Source of the DNA: Deferribacteraceae bacterium
GTDB taxonomy: Bacteria > Chrysiogenota > Deferribacteres > Deferribacterales > JAISNW01
Direction: 5' to 3'
Assembly: GCA_031285415.1 (NCBI GenBank)
Contig: JAITWF010000154.1
Coordinates: forward strand, 1-7,878
DNA: 7,878 nucleotides
Made by a program: the position numbers and the translations under genes. The notes under the pieces were generated by a model. That model saw only the letters and a program-made list of their open reading frames with translations, was not told the origin of the DNA and made no database searches. Every line of letters begins with the position of its first letter. Position 1 is the stretch's first letter. Positions 1-6,130 of this stretch are shown here, piece after piece.

Positions 1-1016
1 CCCTCCAGATTGCCCATTCCGCCTGTAAGGACGATCCCTGCCCCGACCATATCCATAAAATCACGTTTATGAATCTCGTCGAGCAGCATATTAAAGACCT
101 CGTCGGCTCTAGCCTGCAAGATCTGCGTCAACACTGGACGTGCAATCTTGCGAGGAGCCCTTCCACCTACAGAAGCCACCTCCACGACCTCATCGGCCGA
201 CACTCTATCCATCCACACACAGCCATGATTAACCTTGATATTTTCAGCCTCCCCCTCGGAGGTGCTTAATCCTGTGGTTAGATCACGTGTAAAATGGTTG
301 CCGCCGATCTGTAGTACAGCTGTATGATACACTGCACCACGATTGAAGATCGCCATATCGGTCGTACCGCCGCCGCCATCTATCAGGCAGACGCCGATCT
401 CCCTCTCATCATCCGATAGCACAGCCTCGCTAGAGGCAAGCTGTTCAAGAAATATATCTTCTACTGATAAACCAGCTCTGACGCACGATTTTGTAACGTT
501 TGCTGCACTAGACACAGCCCCAGTCACGATATGCACCTCCGCCTCGAGGCGAACGCCGCTCATCCCTACAGGATCTTTGATCTCTGGCTGTCCATCGAGG
601 ATAAACTGCTGTGGTAGCACGTGCAACACCTCGTAGCCAGCAGGGATATTTACAGCTGCTGCAGATTCGATCACACGATTAACATCGCTCTTCGTCACCT
701 CGCCAGGTTTTACAGCGATCACACCACGAGAGTTAAAACTCTTGATATGTCCACCTGCGATCCCAGTGCAGACGCTCTTCACCTGCACGCCGCTCATACG
801 CTCCGCCTCGGAGACAGCCTGCTTGATCGCATTCACAGTGGCATCGATATTAACAACCACGCCCCTGCGGATACCTGTGCTTACTGCGCTGCCAAATCCG
901 ATAATATCGACGCTGCCCTCGGGGTTTTTGCGTGCCACAACGGCGCATACCTTGGTTGTGCCTATATCAAGCCCAACAAAGATGTTGTCCTTTACTGTTG
1001 ACCTTGCGCTAGCCAT
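1..1016 (-). CDS. ftsA: Cell division protein FtsA, N-terminal 338 residues (3' end outside window)
   Basis: FtsA is the actin-like ATPase that anchors FtsZ to the inner membrane and recruits later division proteins. The frame runs without a stop from ATG 1016 to the window edge. It covers 338 codons of a typical 410-420, so the C-terminal amphipathic membrane helix is not visible. Seen are phosphate-1 VGLDIGTTKVCAVV (14-27); the 1C-domain region including VKSVCTGIAGGHIKSFNSRG; HVLPQQFILD; PVGMSGVRLEAEVHIVTG; phosphate-2 CLIDGGGGTTDMAIF (210-224); HGC followed later by VASVGGRAPRKI; and the adenosine motif GIVLTGGMGNLEG at the edge (327 onward). The 1C domain in place of the actin 1B domain separates it from MreB. 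AAGGGGG (1029-1023) lies 6 bases upstream, inside ftsQ, and the genes share ATGGCTAG. The phosphate-2 loop has Gly where Ile or Leu usually follows the Asp. ftsZ would be expected next. Confidence 0.96.
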   Translation of the reverse strand, partial: MASARSTVKDNIFVGLDIGTTKVCAVVARKNPEGSVDIIGFGSAVSTGIRRGVVVNIDATVNAIKQAVSEAERMSGVQVKSVCTGIAGGHIKSFNSRGVIAVKPGEVTKSDVNRVIESAAAVNIPAGYEVLHVLPQQFILDGQPEIKDPVGMSGVRLEAEVHIVTGAVSSAANVTKSCVRAGLSVEDIFLEQLASSEAVLSDDEREIGVCLIDGGGGTTDMAIFNRGAVYHTAVLQIGGNHFTRDLTTGLSTSEGEAENIKVNHGCVWMDRVSADEVVEVASVGGRAPRKIARPVLTQILQARADEVFNMLLDEIHKRDFMDMVGAGIVLTGGMGNLE

Positions 1017-1680
1017 TGATAACCCCCTTCACATAAATCTTATTCTTCACAGTCAGATCTATACTTGTAATAGATCTATATCGAGTGCGTATCCTATCCT
1101 TGAATAGGTCGTAATTTCTACTAAACACCTCTGGCCGATAGCTGCCCACAATCTCTACTCCATCGCTATACACCAAAAAGAAGCCGTTCTCTAAGGTGAT
1201 CTTGCTACTTTTTAAAAGCTCACTCGAGCTGTACATGCCGATAAACTCCTCGAACTCCTCATCGAGAGGCCTCTCTGCCATCTCTATGCGCACCGTAGCG
1301 CAATCGGTTGATAGCTCCTTGCCAGACTCAGTTTGAGAGATACACTTATCACCTGTTTTATAGCTGATAACCTCCCTCTCCTCCTCTACAAGTACCACAA
1401 GTTTATCTGGTAGCACCCTCTTCATCTCTATCCTGCGCACCCAATCGTCGTTGGTGAGTGCAGAGTCTAGAGAGATCTCGTCAAATATATTCTTCCCAAC
1501 AAGCGGCTGGTACGCTGCACGCAATCTATTAGCATCTGTGCGCACCACCCCTCGCACCTCAACGGTATCAATCGTGAAGATACTACTCTTGCAAAGCACC
1601 TGCCATACAGCTGTGCCAGCAAAGAAGATTAGCCCAAAGATTAATCCAGCCACGACCGCCCGAAAGGCAATTTTAAACAT
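1009..1680 (-). CDS. ftsQ: Cell division protein FtsQ (DivIB family)
   Basis: FtsQ is a bitopic inner-membrane divisome scaffold whose periplasmic part links FtsB/FtsL and FtsW/FtsI. The predicted 223 residues comprise a very short basic cytoplasmic end (MFKIAFR), one membrane helix (about 8-29), a POTRA domain (about 34-102) starting FTIDTVEVRG and including LVGKNIF (60-66), DDWVRRIEMKRVLPDKLVV (78-96) and VEEERE (98-103), and a beta domain to the end. It is compact beside E. coli FtsQ (276). I chose ATG 1680 over the in-frame ATG at 1725 because AAGGA lies just upstream, the longer form would overlap ddl by 38 bases, and its extra 15 residues do not resemble an FtsQ tail. C113 and C127 lie in the periplasmic beta domain and could form a disulfide. 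The position between ddl and ftsA supports the identity, since FtsQ sequences diverge quickly. The end overlaps ftsA by 8 bases. Confidence 0.92.
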   Translation of the reverse strand: MFKIAFRAVVAGLIFGLIFFAGTAVWQVLCKSSIFTIDTVEVRGVVRTDANRLRAAYQPLVGKNIFDEISLDSALTNDDWVRRIEMKRVLPDKLVVLVEEEREVISYKTGDKCISQTESGKELSTDCATVRIEMAERPLDEEFEEFIGMYSSSELLKSSKITLENGFFLVYSDGVEIVGSYRPEVFSRNYDLFKDRIRTRYRSITSIDLTVKNKIYVKGVING

Positions 1681-1687
1681 TAGCCAT

Positions 1688-2596
1688 CTACTTCCTTTTA
1701 TATGTCCACCGCACCAATGCCCCATTGAGCATTCTCTCCAAAAGTGCGATAAATGAAAGCCCTGCCTCTGCGCACGCCTTCGGCAATAAACTCGTCTCTG
1801 TCATGCCAGGCACAGTGTTTACCTCTAGCACATATGGCGTTTTGCCATCATATATAAGATCCACACGAGCGACACCCTCGCACCCTAAAGCTCTATACGC
1901 CCTCAGAGCGGTATCCTTTACTGCCTTTACCTCGTCCTCTGCAAGCTCTAGATCAAAGAGGTACTCTGTAGCCCCCTTCGTATACTTCGATTCATAGTCG
2001 TACACGCCGCTCTTCGGTTTTATCCAGATCGGTGGAAAGATCTCGCCATCTAGTATCGCAACCGTTAGCTCCTTGCCTGCGATAAACTTCTCCACAAGCA
2101 CCTTATCGTCGTATCTTCTTGCCTCTGCGATCCCTTTGATCAGCTCCTCTCTATCGTGTGCAATCGTTATCCCCACAGAGGAGCCATCTCTAGAGGGCTT
2201 CACCACGCATGGGTAGGTCTGCCACAGCTCTACGCCATCGGTAAGATAGTGCGGAGCCGTTGGGATCTTATTCGCCTCAAAGCAGAGCTTCGAGAGATAT
2301 TTATCAAATGCTACAACGCTGGCACTAACGCCTGAGCCAGTATACGGAGTCATCATCATCTCCATATATCCTTGCAACACGCCATCTTCGCCAAATCTGC
2401 CATGTACAGCGACTAGGCAGAGATCGGGGGCTATATCGAATAGCTCGCCGATATTAGAATCGGTCAGATCGAATAACGTCGTAAACTTATATCCGTTCTC
2501 TATCAGTACATTATATGCAGCATTGCCAGAGCGAAGAGAGACCTCCCTCTCGCTTCCTGCACCGCCGCAGATTACACAGATTCGTTTATCTTTCAC
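1688..2596 (-). CDS. ddl: D-alanine--D-alanine ligase
   Basis: Ddl is an ATP-grasp ligase that joins two D-Ala molecules for addition to the peptidoglycan stem by MurF. The 302 residues are typical of the DdlB-like short form. Visible motifs are CGGAGSEREVS (10-20) with E16 for the first D-Ala, HGRFGEDG (65-72), PYTGSGV (84-90), DK (98-99), KPSRDGSSVGI (133-143), VEKFIAGKELTVAIL (168-182), YDYESKY (199-205) and ARVDLI (243-248). The metal and phosphate site is LEVNTVPGMTETSL (257-270), with E258 and N260. K204-Y205 matches the E. coli DdlB Lys-Tyr pair associated with D-Ala-D-Ala rather than D-Ala-D-lactate, so an ordinary product is inferred. The start is GTG at 2596, sharing GTGA with the murC stop and preceded by GGAGAGG. 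It is the only non-ATG start among the genes whose starts are visible. The stop lies 7 bases before the preferred ftsQ start. Confidence 0.96.
   Translation of the reverse strand: MKDKRICVICGGAGSEREVSLRSGNAAYNVLIENGYKFTTLFDLTDSNIGELFDIAPDLCLVAVHGRFGEDGVLQGYMEMMMTPYTGSGVSASVVAFDKYLSKLCFEANKIPTAPHYLTDGVELWQTYPCVVKPSRDGSSVGITIAHDREELIKGIAEARRYDDKVLVEKFIAGKELTVAILDGEIFPPIWIKPKSGVYDYESKYTKGATEYLFDLELAEDEVKAVKDTALRAYRALGCEGVARVDLIYDGKTPYVLEVNTVPGMTETSLLPKACAEAGLSFIALLERMLNGALVRWTYKRK
1691..1697 (-). promoter_or_regulatory. Ribosome-binding site deciding the ftsQ start
   Basis: AAGGAAG, the last codons of ddl, directly precedes the ddl TAG (1690-1688) and lies 10 bases before ATG 1680. An ATG at 1687 is closer but reads only four codons before a TAA, so it is not the ftsQ frame. 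I did not find a comparably placed motif for the in-frame ATG at 1725. The site therefore favours the 223-residue FtsQ. Confidence 0.7.
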
Positions 2597-3990
2597 AACG
2601 CCTCTCCATTACTGCTAAAATATTTGCTCAGTTCATGAGAGAACTTTGTAATACTGCCAGCACCGAAGGTGATTATCGCAAGTTTATCATGCCCAATATC
2701 GGCTAGGTGGCGATAGATATCACCCCACTCCGCCAGATACTCTGCCGTCTTGATACCACGCTTCTTTATCTCGTTCACCAATATCGAGCTTGTGATCCCC
2801 TCGATAGGCTGTTCAGAGGCGGCGTAGATATCCGTCACAAATAGATAATCTGCGTCGAAGAAGCATTTAGCGAATTCGGGCATAAGGTTTTGCGTGCGGC
2901 TATATCTATGTGGCTGAAATACCGCACAGATCTTATATCCGTTCATCGCCTCCCTTACCGCCTTTAACGTCGCAGCGATCTCCGTCGGATGGTGACCGTA
3001 ATCGTCCAGCACGATCATACTATCAGACTTATATCGCACAGACATCCTGCGCTGAACGCCCTCAAACCTCGCAAGAGCGTCTGCAATCGTAGAGAACGGC
3101 ACCTTCATCTCTAGCCCCACAGCGACAGCCGCCAGGCTATTCAATATTATATGATCCCCTGGCAGGTTCACAGTGATCCTACCGAGGAAGGTATTCTTAT
3201 GATCCACGTCAAAGCTTACCGAGAAGCCATCTTTGACGATATTATACCCCTTTACATCCGCCTGCGCCTTGATTCCATAGGTAGTGAACCGTTTATTGAA
3301 GTGCGGTATAATGTCCGACACCTCTTTATCGTCGAGACAGACCACTGCACAGCCGTAGAACGGCACACTATTAGCAAATTCTGCAAAACACGCCTTTACA
3401 TCGTCAAAATCAGCGTAGTTCTCCATATGTTCACGATCGATATTCGTGATAACGCTCACATTTGGGAAGAGCTTCAGAAACGATCGGTCGCTCTCATCCG
3501 CCTCCGCAACCATTACGTTGCTAGAGCCAAGTTTGGCGTTGTTATTCGTGCTATTAAGCCTGCCGCCGATAATCGTAGTAGGGTCGTACTCTGCGGCTGT
3601 CAGGATCTCGGCAACCATGCTAGTGGTAGTAGTTTTGCCGTGGCTGCCGCCAACTGCAATCGCAAAGGTCATGCGTGTCAGCTCGCCGAGCATCTCGCCT
3701 CTGCCGATCACAGGGATATAGTTCTCATGCGCCTTGACGATCTCTGGATTATCCGCCTTTATGGCAGAGGAATATACCACAACGTCTGCATTCGCCACAT
3801 TTTCGGCGGCATGCCCGATATAGATCGTTATCCCCATAGCTCTGAGGCGTTCGATATTCTGATTCTCTGCTATATCAGAGCCAGATACCGTGAACTCCAT
3901 ATTATGAAGCACCTCGGCGATCCCACTCATCCCGATACCGCCGATACCAACAAAATGTATGTGTCGTAAAAAGCCCAATATATTTGTCAT
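2593..3990 (-). CDS. murC: UDP-N-acetylmuramate--L-alanine ligase MurC
   Basis: MurC performs the first amino-acid addition to UDP-MurNAc (L-Ala, ATP-dependent) in the cytoplasm. It has 465 residues, the normal family length. Domain 1 carries HFVGIGGIGMSGIA (12-25) and SGSD (36-39). The central ATPase domain carries GGSHGKTTTTSM (114-125), EADESDRSF (163-171) and TNIDREHM (182-189). Further on are LPGDHIILNSLAA (276-288), FEGVQRRM (309-316) and DDYGHHPTE (329-337), then FQPHRYSRT in the C-terminal domain. Deviations are SHGKTT where THGKTT is more usual and GDHIILN where the family normally shows GxHNxxN. ATG 3990 overlaps the murG stop (ATGA), with AAAAGGA and GGGA upstream in murG. The stop overlaps the ddl GTG start (GTGA). 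No murB follows, so MurC is next to Ddl, as in E. coli. It is a single protein, not a MurC-Ddl fusion. Confidence 0.97.
   Translation of the reverse strand: MTNILGFLRHIHFVGIGGIGMSGIAEVLHNMEFTVSGSDIAENQNIERLRAMGITIYIGHAAENVANADVVVYSSAIKADNPEIVKAHENYIPVIGRGEMLGELTRMTFAIAVGGSHGKTTTTSMVAEILTAAEYDPTTIIGGRLNSTNNNAKLGSSNVMVAEADESDRSFLKLFPNVSVITNIDREHMENYADFDDVKACFAEFANSVPFYGCAVVCLDDKEVSDIIPHFNKRFTTYGIKAQADVKGYNIVKDGFSVSFDVDHKNTFLGRITVNLPGDHIILNSLAAVAVGLEMKVPFSTIADALARFEGVQRRMSVRYKSDSMIVLDDYGHHPTEIAATLKAVREAMNGYKICAVFQPHRYSRTQNLMPEFAKCFFDADYLFVTDIYAASEQPIEGITSSILVNEIKKRGIKTAEYLAEWGDIYRHLADIGHDKLAIITFGAGSITKFSHELSKYFSSNGEAL
2601..2607 (-). promoter_or_regulatory. Ribosome-binding site for the GTG start of ddl
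   Basis: GGAGAGG on the minus strand, inside the last codons of murC, lies 4 bases before GTG (2596-2594); its GGAG core is 7 bases away. It supports the GTG start, which gives the expected Ddl N-terminus (K-D-K-R-I-C-V-I-C-G-G). The GTG also overlaps the murC TGA, consistent with termination-reinitiation. Confidence 0.75.
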
Positions 3991-5027
3991 AATATTCCCA
4001 TTCCTTTTAGTATCAGCTCCGCCGTATCTTTCGGCTGCACCTCTGCGAGACGGTTTCTATAGGCTGCCATGCCACTAAATATGCCGTTCACAGCCGCTAG
4101 CAAGCTCTCTTTGTTTAAATCTTTCTCCTCTAGAATATCAGCATAGCCTAACTCTTTGACAGATAAGGCGTTCATATACTGATGATTCTCCGCTGCCTTT
4201 GCAAACGGTATATAGAGTGCCGCCCTCTTGGCGTACATCGTTTCAAACACTGTGCCAGAGCCAGAGCGAGCAACCACGAGATCTGCCTCCCTGTACGCCT
4301 GCGCCATGTCATCGATATAAGGCTCGATCTGTAGCCGTTTATCGGTTGAATCCACATTTCTCTCATACGCCGCAACCGTCTCATCATACATCTTTTCGCC
4401 AGTCTGATGGCGTATAGTGTATCCTGCTTTCATCAGCGACTCCGCCGATTCAGCGAACGTTGTATTTATAATCCTACTGCCGCCAGAGCCGCCAAGCACC
4501 AAGATCTGCTTCCCCTGCTCCGTCTTTAGCTTGCCATCCATAAGCTCTTTGCGCACAGGGTTCCCCACTATCAGGCTGCGGCTTGTCGCCCCCTTCGTCC
4601 GTGGGTACGACAGAAATATTCTACGTGACTGGCTCGACATAAGCCTATTTACAAGCCCCATCACGCTATTCTGCTCGTGAATGTAGATATCTGCGCCCTT
4701 CATCATCCCAGCTATTGCCGCAGGGGCGGAGGCGAAGCCCCCTAAAAGGAGGATCTTATCTCCTTTATCTATATATTGCGCTATTGCGCCTGCCGCAGGC
4801 ATAAGACCTGCAAGCGTTTTTGCCTTTGATAGCACTCCTACGCCCATAAATGGGGTAGCTTTCTGTTCGATAAACTCATATCCCAACTGCGACAGTACTC
4901 GAGCCTCGATCCCCCTATCAGATACAAGGAAAAAGGGCTTCACAAACTCCTGCACAAGCCTCTGTGCCACCGCTATCCCTGGATAGAGATGTCCACCTGT
5001 GCCGCCGCCAGCTAATATAACTTTCAT
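3987..5027 (-). CDS. murG: Undecaprenyldiphospho-muramoylpentapeptide beta-N-acetylglucosaminyltransferase MurG
   Basis: MurG is a GT-B glycosyltransferase on the cytoplasmic face of the membrane that adds GlcNAc from UDP-GlcNAc to lipid I, forming lipid II. It has 346 residues, close to the usual 350-365. The N-terminal domain shows the glycine loop AGGGTGGHLYPG (6-17), GGFAS (96-100), HEQNS (117-121) and GNPVR (155-159). The C-terminal donor domain shows LGGSGGSRIIN (178-188), HQTG (207-210), PYIDDMAQAY (236-245), ARSGSGTVFE (253-262) with E262 matching the ribose-binding glutamate, and PFAKAAENHQ (274-283). Variants from the consensus are GGSGGS for GGSQGA, SGSGT for AGATT, and Met for Pro just after HEQN. 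The ATG at 5027 has GAGGA (5038-5034) at a 6-base spacing and gives the canonical protein start. It overlaps ftsW by ATGA at its start and murC by ATGA at its end. Confidence 0.97.
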   Translation of the reverse strand: MKVILAGGGTGGHLYPGIAVAQRLVQEFVKPFFLVSDRGIEARVLSQLGYEFIEQKATPFMGVGVLSKAKTLAGLMPAAGAIAQYIDKGDKILLLGGFASAPAAIAGMMKGADIYIHEQNSVMGLVNRLMSSQSRRIFLSYPRTKGATSRSLIVGNPVRKELMDGKLKTEQGKQILVLGGSGGSRIINTTFAESAESLMKAGYTIRHQTGEKMYDETVAAYERNVDSTDKRLQIEPYIDDMAQAYREADLVVARSGSGTVFETMYAKRAALYIPFAKAAENHQYMNALSVKELGYADILEEKDLNKESLLAAVNGIFSGMAAYRNRLAEVQPKDTAELILKGMGIL

Positions 5028-6130
5028 ATCTCTTCCTCAGATATGCCACGCATAATAACTCCTAAAAAGAAGAGAGACATCATCAACGCACTACCCCCAT
5101 AACTGATAAATGGCAGCGTAAAGCCCTTTGTAGGAAGCATTCCCAATACAACGGCGATATTTATCGCACTCTGATAAAATAAGATACAGGCAAGCCCTAT
5201 CATTAAAAGCTTCTTGTATCTGCTACTATGATTTAATGCGCTCTTTATCACTATTCTAAAGAATAGTATGATAAGAAATAGCACAAATATTGCACCAACA
5301 AAGCCCCACTCTTCGGCAATTATTGCATATATAAAGTCTGTGTTCGCCTCTGGCAAGAATAGTAGCTTCTGTGTGGAGTTTCCCACCCCTTTGCCTAGAA
5401 AACCGCCACTACCCACAGCCGCAAACGACTGCGTTAGCTGATATCCTGTGCCAAACTTATCCGCCCACGGATCTAGAAAGCTCAACAATCTACCCTTTCT
5501 ATATCCGACCAGCAGGATACACGCCATCAGTATCGGCGCAACGAAGGCAAATACACCAAAGATATGCCTCGCCTTTACGCCACCCACCACAAACATCGTA
5601 AACACCACAAGCACGATCAGAAACGTTGTGCCAAAATCTGGCTCCACAAGCACCAACGCCGCAAGAACCCCTACCATAAAGGTTGCAGGGAAGAAGCCTC
5701 GCATAAGATCCGCCATCAGATCGTACTTCTTATCAAAGTAGTGCGCCAAATATAGCACCACAGTGAACTTTGCCAGCTCCGACGGCTGAAAGGAGAACAC
5801 TGGCAGCATTATCCACCTATGCGCACCGTTCGCCGATCTAAAGAAGAAAACCGCTATCAGAAGCACTATCGTTAGTGAAAAGATCCATTTTATGTAGCGT
5901 CTATAAAAATCCAGCGGTATCTTGTATGCCACTAAAAGTAGCACAAGACCTACACCGCAACCCACAAGCTGTTTCAGCAGAAAGTACATCTCCCCTTTAT
6001 GGAGGCGCACCGCCTGAACTCCGCTTGTAGATTGGACAAACGTTAACCCTATCATCACCAGAAGAAATGTGACGAGTGCCAGTTGCAGCCGTTTATCCTT
6101 TAATCTTATACCACGCACAATATCAAGCAT
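5024..6130 (-). CDS. ftsW: SEDS peptidoglycan glycosyltransferase FtsW
   Basis: FtsW polymerises lipid II into septal glycan strands in the inner membrane, working with the class B PBP FtsI. The 368 residues form about ten hydrophobic segments and begin with a short basic cytoplasmic tail. SEDS hallmarks seen are NGAHRWI (101-107), FQPSELAK (114-121), EPDFGTT (163-169), FLDPWAD (218-224), GTGYQLTQS (227-235), GSGGFLGKGVGNSTQK (240-255), FLPEANTDFI (258-267) with the catalytic Asp at 265, EEWGFVG (273-279), and GMLPTKGFTLPFISYGGSA (330-348). The context between murD and murG distinguishes it from the elongation paralogue RodA. The ATG at 6130 has AAAGAGG (6143-6137) six bases upstream, inside murD, and the genes overlap by 8 bases. 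The 3' end overlaps murG by ATGA. It lacks the longer N- and C-terminal tails of E. coli FtsW (414 residues), which is common outside the enterics. Confidence 0.97.
   Translation of the reverse strand: MLDIVRGIRLKDKRLQLALVTFLLVMIGLTFVQSTSGVQAVRLHKGEMYFLLKQLVGCGVGLVLLLVAYKIPLDFYRRYIKWIFSLTIVLLIAVFFFRSANGAHRWIMLPVFSFQPSELAKFTVVLYLAHYFDKKYDLMADLMRGFFPATFMVGVLAALVLVEPDFGTTFLIVLVVFTMFVVGGVKARHIFGVFAFVAPILMACILLVGYRKGRLLSFLDPWADKFGTGYQLTQSFAAVGSGGFLGKGVGNSTQKLLFLPEANTDFIYAIIAEEWGFVGAIFVLFLIILFFRIVIKSALNHSSRYKKLLMIGLACILFYQSAINIAVVLGMLPTKGFTLPFISYGGSALMMSLFFLGVIMRGISEEEI

Noticed and set aside
343..1107. Plus-strand frames of 97, 126 and 121 codons opposite ftsA
   Set aside because: They overlap each other in different frames and lie opposite the uninterrupted FtsA reading frame, which has clear actin-fold motifs.
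1673..1687. ATG at 1687 as a four-codon leader ORF (M-A-N-V-stop) ahead of ftsQ
   Set aside because: It is a chance out-of-frame ATG. It shares the ddl-ftsQ ribosome-binding region, but four codons with no distinctive content do not support an uORF.
2587..2610. Possible MurC-Ddl fusion protein
   Set aside because: Such fusions exist in Chlamydiae, but here an in-frame TGA ends murC and ddl begins in a different frame at the overlapping GTG.
3141..3251. AT-rich ATTATA-like boxes considered as minus-strand -10 promoter elements inside murC
   Set aside because: No matching -35 box (TGTCAA on the plus strand) occurs at 16-18 bases in the required direction. AT-rich Ile and Tyr codons explain them.
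3151..3969. Plus-strand open frame of 272 codons opposite murC
   Set aside because: It lies wholly within murC, on the opposite strand. Its protein has no recognisable domain and an unusual composition rich in His, Arg and Ile. No clear ribosome-binding site was seen. Long antisense frames are common opposite codon-biased genes, and murC has full family motifs in the other strand.
4172..4387. Minus-strand 71-codon frame inside murG
   Set aside because: It is an out-of-frame shadow of murG with an Arg/Met-rich product. The murG frame carries the conserved motifs across the same bases.
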